Origin: an uncultured Blautia sp.
Lineage (GTDB): Bacteria > Bacillota > Clostridia > Lachnospirales > Lachnospiraceae
Direction: 5' to 3'
NCBI GenBank assembly: GCA_938028845.1
Contig: CALIZJ010000093.1
Location: 1 to 6,908 of the forward strand
DNA: 6,908 nucleotides
The position numbers and the translations under genes are program-made. Under the pieces are notes generated by a model, which made no database searches, was not told where the DNA came from, and saw only the letters and a program-made list of their open reading frames with translations. Within the stretch, counting starts at the first letter, position 1; every line of letters starts with the position of its first letter. This document shows positions 1 to 4,759 of this stretch, piece by piece.

Positions 1-426
1 AAAGTATTGATCGAGCAGGCGGTTTCCGGGAGTGAGGTCGGCTGCGCCGTATTGGGAAATGGTACTGACTTAATTGTTGGCGAGGTCGATCAGATCAGCC
101 TGAAACATGGATTCTTTAAGATTCACCAGGAAGCACAGCCAGAAAAGGGGTCTGAAAATGCAACGATCAAAGTTCCGGCTGACCTTCCGGAAAAGGTAAG
201 GGAACAGATTCAGGAAACAGCTAAGAAGATTTATCAGACACTTGGGTGCAGAGGCCTGGCCCGCATTGACCTGTTTTTGCGGGAGGACGGGCAAATTGTC
301 CTCAATGAAGTGAATACCATGCCTGGTTTTACTTCGTATAGCCGCTATCCCCGCATGATGACTGCGGCAGGCTTTACCCTTTCGGAACTCATTGACCGTT
401 TGATTGAACTGGCTCTCAGGAGGTAA
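1..426 (+). CDS. vanD: D-alanine--D-lactate ligase, VanD type (3' part of gene)
   Basis: This is the C-terminal 141 residues of an ATP-grasp D-Ala-D-X ligase; the gene is open from base 1 and starts left of the window. The enzyme joins D-Ala to D-lactate in the cytoplasm, giving peptidoglycan precursors that bind vancomycin poorly. Counting back from a 343-residue family length, the omega-loop His in KIHQEAQPEKGSENA falls at position 244, the residue that favours lactate in VanA. The NEVNTMPG magnesium-binding Glu and Asn fall at 305 and 307. The HQEAQPEKGSENA and GFTSYSRYPRM segments put it in the VanA/B/D/M group, and from memory the wording is closest to VanD. It ends in Arg-Arg-stop, and those Arg codons (AGG AGG) double as the ribosome binding site of the next gene. 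The function is firm; the exact van type is recalled, not aligned. Confidence 0.9.
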   Translation, partial: KVLIEQAVSGSEVGCAVLGNGTDLIVGEVDQISLKHGFFKIHQEAQPEKGSENATIKVPADLPEKVREQIQETAKKIYQTLGCRGLARIDLFLREDGQIVLNEVNTMPGFTSYSRYPRMMTAAGFTLSELIDRLIELALRR

Positions 427-431
427 ACACG

Positions 432-1040
432 ATGGAAAAGAATTTTGTTTTTTTAGATGAAATGCTGCCCGGTGTCCGTTGGGACGCCAAATATGCCACA
501 TGGGATAATTTCACAGGCAAACCAGTGGACGGATATACGGTAAACCGTATTGCAGGAACCAAAGAGCTGGGGGCTGCTTTACGCAAAGCTCAAAAACTTG
601 CCAGAAAACAGGGATATGGCCTGCTCCTATGGGACGGTTATCGCCCTCAGTGTGCGGTAGATTGTTTTCTGCATTGGGCGTCACTCCCGGAGAACAATCT
701 GACGAAAAAGCGGTATTACCCAAATATAAAGAGGGACGAGATGATTACAAAAGGATATGTGGCTTCACAGTCCAGCCACAGCCGCGGAGGTGCGGTTGAT
801 CTCACAATTTTTTATTTAGATACCGGTATGCTTGTGCCTATGGGCGGTGACTTTGATTTTATGGATGAACGGTCCCATCATACTGCAAGCGGTCTGACAG
901 AAGCGGAATCAAGAAACCGGGAATGTCTGCGTCATATCATGGAAAGCAGCGGATTTGAAGCCTACTGTAACGAATGGTGGCATTATGTTCTGGCAGATGA
1001 ACCGTACCCAAATACATATTTCAATTTTTGCATTGCATAG
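432..1040 (+). CDS. vanX: D-Ala-D-Ala dipeptidase VanX
   Basis: A complete 202-residue zinc dipeptidase of the VanX (peptidase M15D) family, the usual family length. It hydrolyses cytoplasmic D-Ala-D-Ala, so that only the depsipeptide made by the ligase enters wall synthesis. All key residues sit at the standard VanX numbers: zinc ligands His116, Asp123 (SSHSRGGAVDLT) and His184, catalytic Glu181 (EWWHYV), and Arg71 (DGYRP). There is no signal peptide, as expected. The ATG at 432 is chosen because AGGAGG at 418-423 lies 8 bases upstream, inside the last two ligase codons; only 5 bases separate the genes, so translation is probably coupled. It is normally the last gene of van operons, and here it is followed by about 560 non-coding bases. 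The carboxypeptidase-fused VanXY is excluded by length and sequence. Confidence 0.96.
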   Translation: MEKNFVFLDEMLPGVRWDAKYATWDNFTGKPVDGYTVNRIAGTKELGAALRKAQKLARKQGYGLLLWDGYRPQCAVDCFLHWASLPENNLTKKRYYPNIKRDEMITKGYVASQSSHSRGGAVDLTIFYLDTGMLVPMGGDFDFMDERSHHTASGLTEAESRNRECLRHIMESSGFEAYCNEWWHYVLADEPYPNTYFNFCIA

Positions 1041-1091
1041 TGGGAACTTGAAGAAATAAAATGGCTGGCTGAAAAGATTTTTCGGCAAAGA

Positions 1092-1130
1092 ACAATACGC
1101 CTGTCTGTACATCGCAGACAGGCGTATTGT
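1092..1130. repeat. 16-bp perfect inverted repeat downstream of vanX
   Basis: The arms at 1092-1107 and 1115-1130 are perfectly complementary over 16 bases, with a 7-base loop (TACATCG). The hairpin lies 51 bases after the vanX stop. Neither strand has a T-run after it, so it is not a classical intrinsic terminator. It could protect the 3' end of the van mRNA, act as a U-independent terminator, or be a DNA-level protein or recombinase site. The structure is seen directly; its role is unknown. Confidence 0.75.
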
Positions 1131-1262
1131 ACGTGTAAGATTGATCGGAACTGCCCTGCACTGGGTATAGGTTTTCTACTTACAATAATTCTTTAAAATA
1201 TATTTTATATCTACCTTGCCAAAACTATGATGGTTCAGGAAAGAAGATAGAATTTACCCCTA

Positions 1263-1268
1263 TATAAT
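1263..1268 (+). promoter_or_regulatory. Possible -10 element before the hairpin leader
   Basis: TATAAT matches the -10 consensus perfectly and lies just upstream of the hairpin series. No acceptable -35 is found 16-18 bases upstream, and the surroundings are AT-rich, so the match may be chance. If active, transcription would start within or just before the hairpin at 1271. Confidence 0.25.
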
Positions 1269-1270
1269 TT

Positions 1271-1321
1271 CCCCAAAAGGAGGCTGATGAAGGATAGGCC
1301 TTCTGCGCTTCCTTTTCGGGG
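1271..1321 (+). repeat. Long imperfect hairpin containing an AGGAGG sequence
   Basis: CCCC AAAAGGA GGC at 1271-1284 pairs with GCG(C/T) TCCTTTT GGGG at 1307-1321. This gives about 14 pairs with a single bulged C at 1317. A second stem, GAAGG/CCTTC (1289-1293 with 1299-1303), nests inside. The left arm holds AGGAGG and the right arm runs into a second purine-rich site (GGAGGG, 1320-1325), so folding could hide or expose ribosome binding sites. Regulatory function is inferred. Confidence 0.55.
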
Positions 1322-1388
1322 AGGGCTGATAAATGCTGCCAAAGGGGAATGTTCAACAGAAAGGTTATTTTGCATATAGAGCTTTATG

Positions 1389-1424
1389 CGCCGTAATCCA
1401 TGTGGTGTGGATTGCGGCGTTTTT
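1389..1424 (+). terminator. Intrinsic terminator, + strand
   Basis: A 12-bp stem (1389-1400 with 1408-1419, one T-G wobble, 7-base loop) is followed at once by TTTTT (1420-1424). It would stop transcripts reading rightward, either leftover transcription from the van operon or a leader transcript starting near 1270. In the latter case it would work as an attenuator upstream of the sigma-like gene. Confidence 0.7.
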
Positions 1425-1467
1425 AAGTTTGATCGCATTTGAGGAAATACTTTATCATACATCTTCC

Positions 1468-1495
1468 TGCGCGCCCAATCTTTTATTGGCGCGCA
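1468..1495 (+). repeat. GC-rich hairpin in the leader region
   Basis: TGCGCGCC at 1468-1475 pairs with GGCGCGCA at 1488-1495. A further CAAT/ATTG pairing is possible if one C is bulged. The following ATTTCAT is a poor U-tract, so this is at best a weak terminator. It stands between the terminator at 1389 and the inverted repeat at 1556. Confidence 0.5.
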
Positions 1496-1555
1496 TTTCA
1501 TATATAAGCGGCTGTTACAACAAGGGTTATCCGCGCTGCCGCTCCCCACCCTCTG

Positions 1556-1590
1556 ATTTCGATTTTGCTTGTCACCCTAAAAATCGAAAT
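1556..1590 (+). promoter_or_regulatory. 11-bp perfect inverted repeat abutting the ribosome binding site
   Basis: ATTTCGATTTT (1556-1566) and its exact reverse complement (1580-1590) are separated by 13 bases. The right arm ends one base before the GGAGG (1592-1596) of the sigma-like gene. This is a candidate operator, or an RNA stem affecting ribosome access. Confidence 0.55.
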
Positions 1591-1604
1591 TGGAGGAATT
1601 ACCC

Positions 1605-2054
1605 ATGAAAGAAATCAATCTGCGGGATTACTACCCGTTTTATACACAGGACGTTATTGTTGAAGTGCCGGACGAGGTGGCTGATCTGCTCCGAGAGTAT
1701 AAGCTGGCTGAAGCCGCCTATATCCTGCGTACATACCGTCATAAGGCATATTTTTCTCTTGATTATGATGCCAACGTGGAGCGTGATGCGCTGGTGATCG
1801 TCCTGACACCAGCCGAAATTCTTGAACAGAAGGAGGAAAATGCCCGACTGTATCAGGCGCTTGCTTCCCTACCGGAGAAACAACGAAACCGGATAGCCTC
1901 GCATTTCCTGCTCGGCATGAGCATATCGGAAATTGCAAAAAGCGAGGGTTCCGGCGTCAGCTCCGTGCATGAAGGAATCCAGCGCGGACTTCGGCGTTTG
2001 AAAAAAGTTTTAGAAAAAATGGATACAGACCCCGAAAATAATGCCCGAAAATGA
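1605..2054 (+). CDS. Sigma-70 region-4-like helix-turn-helix regulator of the mobile element
   Basis: A 149-residue protein. Residues about 84-137 (LPEKQRNRIA, then MSISEIAKSEGSGVSSVHEGI) form a sigma-70 region-4 helix-turn-helix, the part that contacts -35 DNA. No region 2 for -10 recognition or core binding is evident, so it is not a full sigma factor. Residues 1-65 (with RTYRHKAYFSLDYD) resemble the N-terminus of sigma-like proteins common on clostridial conjugative and integrative elements (recalled family resemblance). The ATG at 1605 is preferred over the in-frame ATG at 1590, because GGAGG at 1592-1596 is 8 bases upstream of it while the 1590 start overlaps that site. Proximity to xis-int suggests it controls element genes rather than vancomycin resistance; its target is unknown. 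Confidence 0.8.
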   Translation: MKEINLRDYYPFYTQDVIVEVPDEVADLLREYKLAEAAYILRTYRHKAYFSLDYDANVERDALVIVLTPAEILEQKEENARLYQALASLPEKQRNRIASHFLLGMSISEIAKSEGSGVSSVHEGIQRGLRRLKKVLEKMDTDPENNARK

Positions 2055-2072
2055 AATGAATAATAGAGGGAC

Positions 2073-2137
2073 ATATTCGGCGGGACAAGCCTGATGGGTG
2101 TGGCCGTACAGCACATGCTCCGGCCCGCCCCGAATGT
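2073..2137 (+). repeat. Long-range inverted repeat just after the sigma-like gene
   Basis: ATTCGG (2075-2080) pairs with CCGAAT (2130-2135) and CGGG (2081-2084) with CCCG (2124-2127). A CC bulge lies on the right arm, and two more weak pairs sit outside. The loop of about 39 bases is GC-rich and could fold further. TAAAAATG follows, with no U-run, so a terminator is doubtful. Confidence 0.4.
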
Positions 2138-2253
2138 AAAAATGTCATAACTGCCACGCCCCTCGCTGTTCTTTGACAACCGAATATACGTTGCTGTAGG
2201 TACGTCATTCTGTGTTCCGAGCGGCAAATGGGGCGGCGCAAAGACAGACAGCT

Positions 2254-2264
2254 AAGGAGGTGAT
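2254..2264 (+). promoter_or_regulatory. Unusually strong Shine-Dalgarno sequence without a clear gene
   Basis: AAGGAGGTGAT is complementary to the whole 16S rRNA 3' tail (ATCACCTCCTT) over 11 bases. The nearest ATG (2263) is only 2 bases after GGAGG and opens a 12-codon frame (MNPAVRAIHATH). That ATG overlaps the TGA of an 11-codon frame starting at 2228 (MGRRKDRQLRR). The match may mark a translated leader, a lost gene start, or chance in a purine-rich segment. Confidence 0.4.
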
Positions 2265-2266
2265 GA

Positions 2267-2593
2267 ATCCGGCTGTCCGAGCGATCCACGCAACTCATTG
2301 ACCCGGCTGTGGCAGGCCGGGCGCGACGACGGCACAGATCATAATGGTACTTTTTCACAATCCCTCACAGACTTGAAGGGAAGTCCCTGCGGTGTGCGCT
2401 TGCTCTGGCAAAGCGGCGGCATTTGTGGGGCTATGATGCGGTAAAGCTGGCCGCAGCCTATGGCAACCCCGCTTTGTGTAAACAGGGCTGCCGGGGGGCG
2501 TGGCAAATACGGCAAACAAAATCGAAATCAGATACAATGGGCCGGGTCTGTGGTTCTGGATGCCGCAGGCCCGACCTATTCATGTGGTTTTGA
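2267..2593 (+). pseudogene. Possible remnant of a small gene, interrupted by one stop
   Basis: Six bases after the strong Shine-Dalgarno GGAGG, a single frame runs from 2267 to a TGA at 2591-2593, interrupted only by TAA at 2342-2344. It has no ATG, GTG or TTG start near the Shine-Dalgarno site. The second part (82 codons from 2345) reads as plausible protein, for example ALAKRRHLWGYDAVKLAAAY. I do not recognise a family. It may be a decayed gene, or an accident of high-GC sequence that also folds into hairpins; confidence is low. Confidence 0.25.
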
Positions 2594-2648
2594 TAATTCC
2601 ACACACAAATTCAAACTATGGATAAATCGTAAATTTTTCAATTAGCAG

Positions 2649-2677
2649 CAGACAAATGGCAGGCGGCGCGGTAGAAT
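2649..2677 (+). promoter_or_regulatory. Probable promoter of xis-int
   Basis: CAGACA (2649-2654, 4 of 6 to consensus) and TAGAAT (2672-2677, 5 of 6) are separated by exactly 17 bases. They lie 58 bases before the xis start. An ATTAGCA motif (2641-2647) like the integrase-side repeats lies 1 base upstream of the -35, so integrase or excisionase binding there could feed back on expression. Confidence 0.5.
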
Positions 2678-2734
2678 AATGGTAGGAAGTCATATCCCGC
2701 ACACTGTCTTTGTCGGATGCAGAAAGGAGGGAAA

Positions 2735-2941
2735 ATGAGCCAGACAACAAACAGTGTTCAAAGAAATGCTCCCGAACAGAGGACTTACAAAGTGGAGGAT
2801 ATTGCTGCCATGCTGAATATTGGCCGCACTTCTGCTTATAGTCTGGTAAAAGAGGGTCATTTCAAAATTGTACGGGTTGGTAATGCCATACGAGTTTCCA
2901 AAAAATCATTTGACGAATGGTTAGACGCACAGACGTTCTAA
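2735..2941 (+). CDS. xis: Excisionase (winged helix-turn-helix, Tn916 Xis-like)
   Basis: A small 68-residue DNA-binding protein of the excisionase / MerR-like winged-helix class. The helix-turn-helix spans residues about 18-41 (YKVEDIAAMLNIGRTSAYSL), and the wing and tail about 46-64 (VRVGNAIRVSKKSFDEWL). Such proteins bend DNA at the element ends and steer the integrase toward excision. The ATG at 2735 is preferred over the in-frame ATG at 2717, because AGGAGG (2725-2730) lies 4 bases before it and inside the longer version. The integrase gene begins 20 bases downstream, as in typical xis-int pairs. The size matches Tn916 Xis (about 67 residues). A regulator of another kind is possible, but the position makes excisionase by far the likeliest role. 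Confidence 0.88.
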   Translation: MSQTTNSVQRNAPEQRTYKVEDIAAMLNIGRTSAYSLVKEGHFKIVRVGNAIRVSKKSFDEWLDAQTF

Positions 2942-2961
2942 CTTAGAAAGGAAGATCGAAT

Positions 2962-4347
2962 ATGGCATCTATTATCAAACGTAAAAAATCTTATTCCGTT
3001 GTTTACAACTATGTTGATGAAAATGGAGAAACGAAACAGAAATGGGAAACTTGGCATACCCATAAAGAAGCCCTGAAACGGAAAGCAGAAGTTGAGAACC
3101 AGCAGAACAATGGCACATTTCTTCCTCCGAACAATCAAAAGGTATCGGATTTTCTGTATGACTTTGTTTCCACCTACGGAGAGAAAAAATGGGGCGTGTC
3201 TATGTATGACGGCCAAACAGCCCTGATTGCCAACTATATCAATCCGATCATCGGAGACATGGAGGTTCAGGACATTACGCCCCGCGTGGTGGACAAGTAT
3301 ATTCAGACCCTTCAAAAGACGCCTTCTGTTTCCAGAAAGAACCGGAAAGCCCGGACGGAATTTGTTACCAACCAGACCATTGAAAAGATTATCAAGCTGC
3401 TCCGCTGTGCTTTTAAGCAGGCGGTAAGATGGGAACTGATCGGGAAAAACCCTTTTGATAATGCGGTCCTTCCAAAGACCGAGTACAAAAAGCGGGACAT
3501 CTGGGATGCGGAAACAATTCGTCTGGCGCTGGATCAGTGTACGGACAGTAAGCTGTATATCGCCATGAATCTTGCTTTTGCGTGTTCTCTGCGTATGGGA
3601 GAGATTCTTGGACTGACCTGGAAAAATGTTCACATTGAGGATGAAAATATTGCGGCGGACAATGCTTATATTTACATAGAGGCAGAGCTGACAAGGGCCT
3701 CCAAGCAGGCTATTGAAATGTTGGGGCAAAAAGATATTTATTATATTTTTACCCCGCTCATGCCGAATACCAGTACCCGCTTGATTCTGAAAAAGCCGAA
3801 AACAGATTCCAGTGTCCGTAAGGTATGGCTGCCTAAAACGGTTGCCTATATCCTCCGTGAATGGAAAAAGTCGCAGGAAGAATTAAAGGGATTTCTCGGT
3901 GACGAGTACCAGGATTTTGACCTGGTGGTTGCGTTACCAAATGGCAGACCTTGCGAAAATCGGATTATCGAGAAAGAGTTTTCACTGTTGAAACAAAAGG
4001 CAGGGCTCCCTAACGTCGTCTTTCACTCTTTGAGACATTCCAGTACGACTTACAAGCTGAAACTCAACCACGGCGATCTGAAGGCCACACAGGGCGATAC
4101 AGGACATGCAGAGATAGATATGATCACAAAGGTCTATGCTCACATTCTCGACGAGGACCGCAAGATCAATGCGCAGAAATTTGAGAGTGCCTTCTATGCG
4201 AATCCTGATTTGAGGAAGGTAACGCCTCCGCAAGAACAGCCTCAGGCACAGACTGTAGACCTTGCGGCATTGATCGAACAGCTTCAAAAATCACCGGAGC
4301 TTGCAAGTACACTGGCTACGCTAATTGCAGGCCAAAAAGCGGTCTGA
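2962..4347 (+). CDS. int: Tyrosine recombinase / integrase of the island
   Basis: A complete 461-residue site-specific recombinase. Residues 1-55 look like the N-terminal arm-binding domain, about 60-165 the SAM-like core-binding domain, and about 180-400 the catalytic domain. Catalytic residues are all present: Arg211 (SLRMGEILGL), beta-hairpin Lys280 (KKPKTDSS), His355 and Arg358 (FHSLRHS), His382 (GDTGH) and nucleophile Tyr392 (KVYAHI). The tail beyond 415 is Pro/Gln-rich, then helical. Start support: AAAGGAAG (2946-2953) lies 8 bases before the ATG. It cuts and rejoins element ends with the chromosome. A tRNA-Arg gene 196 bases past its stop is the likely target. The family resembles integrases of Firmicute integrative conjugative elements; an integrase gene is also known downstream of vanX in enterococcal VanD clusters. 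Confidence 0.95.
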   Translation: MASIIKRKKSYSVVYNYVDENGETKQKWETWHTHKEALKRKAEVENQQNNGTFLPPNNQKVSDFLYDFVSTYGEKKWGVSMYDGQTALIANYINPIIGDMEVQDITPRVVDKYIQTLQKTPSVSRKNRKARTEFVTNQTIEKIIKLLRCAFKQAVRWELIGKNPFDNAVLPKTEYKKRDIWDAETIRLALDQCTDSKLYIAMNLAFACSLRMGEILGLTWKNVHIEDENIAADNAYIYIEAELTRASKQAIEMLGQKDIYYIFTPLMPNTSTRLILKKPKTDSSVRKVWLPKTVAYILREWKKSQEELKGFLGDEYQDFDLVVALPNGRPCENRIIEKEFSLLKQKAGLPNVVFHSLRHSSTTYKLKLNHGDLKATQGDTGHAEIDMITKVYAHILDEDRKINAQKFESAFYANPDLRKVTPPQEQPQAQTVDLAALIEQLQKSPELASTLATLIAGQKAV

Positions 4348-4353
4348 AATCTC

Positions 4354-4418
4354 AAATTAGCAAAGAGGCAGTTTTTATTAGCAAGGCACAGATTTTTGTT
4401 CGTTTCCAATTAGCAAAA
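4354..4418 (+). repeat. Three direct ATTAGCAA repeats, candidate integrase arm sites
   Basis: ATTAGCAA occurs at 4356, 4377 and 4409, in the contexts AAATTAGCAAA, TATTAGCAAG and AATTAGCAAAA. Spacings are 21 and 32 bases, close to two and three helical turns, so all copies face the same side of the DNA. They start 9 bases after the integrase stop, where arm-type sites of tyrosine integrases usually lie. A partial copy (AATTAGCA) sits at the xis promoter. The repeats are seen directly; the binding role is inferred. Confidence 0.6.
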
Positions 4419-4495
4419 TATACACTGCAACTCATAAACATTCAATTACTCTCCAACCAAAGGAAGATGGTTTCGTCTAAGGATTACAGCTGAAC

Positions 4496-4534
4496 AAAAA
4501 AAGCTGTAAACCCTTGAAAACAAAGGCTTACAGC
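4496..4534 (-). terminator. Intrinsic terminator of the tRNA-Arg unit
   Basis: On the minus strand a 14-bp stem (4534-4521 with 4516-4503, two G-U wobbles) closes a TTTT loop and is followed by seven T's (4502-4496). It begins 8 bases after the tRNA CCA end, so it terminates the tRNA transcript. It also keeps that transcription out of the integrase gene. Confidence 0.9.
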
Positions 4535-4542
4535 GTTGTTTC

Positions 4543-4619
4543 TGGCGTCCCAGAGAGGACTTGAACCTCCGACCCCACGCTTAGGAGGCGTGTGCTCTAT
4601 CCAACTGAGCTACTGGGAC
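4543..4619 (-). tRNA. tRNA-Arg, anticodon CCU
   Basis: A complete 77-base cloverleaf including encoded CCA (4543-4545). The 7-bp acceptor stem is GTCCCAG/CTGGGAC (4619-4613 with 4553-4547). The D-stem is GCTC/GAGC. The anticodon stem CACGC/GCGTG closes the loop CTCCTAA with anticodon CCT, which reads AGG. The T-arm carries GGTTCAAGTCC. All stems pair, so it should be functional. It sits between the integrase and the chromosomal genes, the usual geometry for an element inserted at the 3' end of a tRNA gene. The distal attachment copy would be beyond the left end of the window. Confidence 0.96.
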
Positions 4620-4642
4620 TTATACAAAAAATATGAAATTTT

Positions 4643-4711
4643 ATTCCTAATTTAGACTCGAACCATCTACCGCTTAGGAGGCACTTGTTATATCCATTTA
4701 ACTAAGGGAAC
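4643..4711 (-). pseudogene. Decayed tRNA-Arg(CCU)
   Basis: A 69-base tRNA-like sequence on the same strand as the intact tRNA. Kept parts are the D-stem GTTA/TAAC with AATGGATA loop, the full anticodon loop CTCCTAA (anticodon CCT) and the T-loop with GGTTCGAGTC. Broken parts are the acceptor stem (only about 5 of 7 pairs), an anticodon stem with a G-G clash and a wobble, a T-stem with two mismatches, a variable region cut to one base, and no CCA. Its D-arm TTAGTTAAATGGATATAAC matches, from memory, that of E. coli argW. The intact neighbour has a different D-arm, so this is not a simple recent duplicate. It lies directly behind the promoter and is probably the older host gene or a trace of an earlier insertion. 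Confidence 0.75.
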
Positions 4712-4735
4712 ATGTACTATTTTGTTTATTTACTC

Positions 4736-4759
4736 AGGAGAGCACCTTAGTGCCCTCCT
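4736..4759 (-). repeat. Inverted repeat at the tRNA transcription start
   Basis: On the minus strand AGGAGGGCAC (4759-4750) pairs with GTGCTCTCCT (4745-4736) around a TAAG loop, 10 pairs with one G-U. On the plus strand that pair would be A-C, so the fold favours minus-strand RNA. There is no U-tract. It could end serS-operon transcripts, or, because it directly follows the -10 box, be a site acting at initiation. Confidence 0.55.

Larger units (their letters stand above)
1041..1604. other. Non-coding stretch with tandem inverted repeats between vanX and the sigma-like gene
   Basis: No convincing gene is seen here. The stretch holds an AT-rich segment near 1180-1270 and five separate inverted repeats (1092-1130, 1271-1321, 1389-1424, 1468-1495, 1556-1590), annotated individually. 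One is a good intrinsic terminator on the + strand. The region could serve to end the van operon transcript, and its right part may be the leader of the sigma-like gene. Confidence 0.7.
2055..2734. other. Structured intergenic stretch before xis
   Basis: About 680 bases without a convincing gene. It is GC-rich to about 2580, then AT-rich to about 2645. Visible structures are stems at 2073-2137 (ATTCGG/CCGAAT continued by CGGG/CCCG with a 2-base bulge), 2302-2321 (CCCGGC/GCCGGG) and 2543-2573 (8 bp, one wobble). There is also a very strong Shine-Dalgarno sequence at 2254-2264 and a long startless reading frame at 2345-2593. The right end carries the probable xis promoter. It could hold a non-coding RNA, a transfer or recombination site, or remnants of a small gene; I cannot decide among these. 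Confidence 0.5.

Noticed and set aside
1..1040. A vanG- or vanC-type (D-Ala-D-Ser) operon
   Set aside because: The ligase has the lactate-type omega-loop (His244 equivalent, EKGSENA), and the next gene is a 202-residue VanX with standard numbering rather than VanXY followed by VanT.
1333..1608. 91-codon + frame with a hydrophobic middle and a ribosome site (GGAGGG) 7 bases before its ATG
   Set aside because: It reads through an intrinsic terminator and two further inverted repeats, ends inside the sigma-like gene's start, and matches no family I know. It is kept only as a possible leader peptide.
2173..2202. TTGACA at 2173-2178 as a promoter -35
   Set aside because: No acceptable -10 lies 16-18 bases downstream; the best hexamer there (TAGGTA) matches poorly.
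2460..2645. 61-codon + frame beginning MATPLCVN
   Set aside because: No ribosome site precedes it, it crosses a GC-rich stem and an AT-rich tail, and its composition changes abruptly; it is not a credible gene.
2938..3729. 263-codon minus-strand frame
   Set aside because: It is fully antisense to the integrase, whose catalytic residues prove the plus-strand reading; it is a shadow frame.
4643..4711. The second tRNA-like sequence as a functional tRNA
   Set aside because: Acceptor, anticodon and T stems all contain mismatches, the variable region is one base, and CCA is missing, although the anticodon and T loops are intact.
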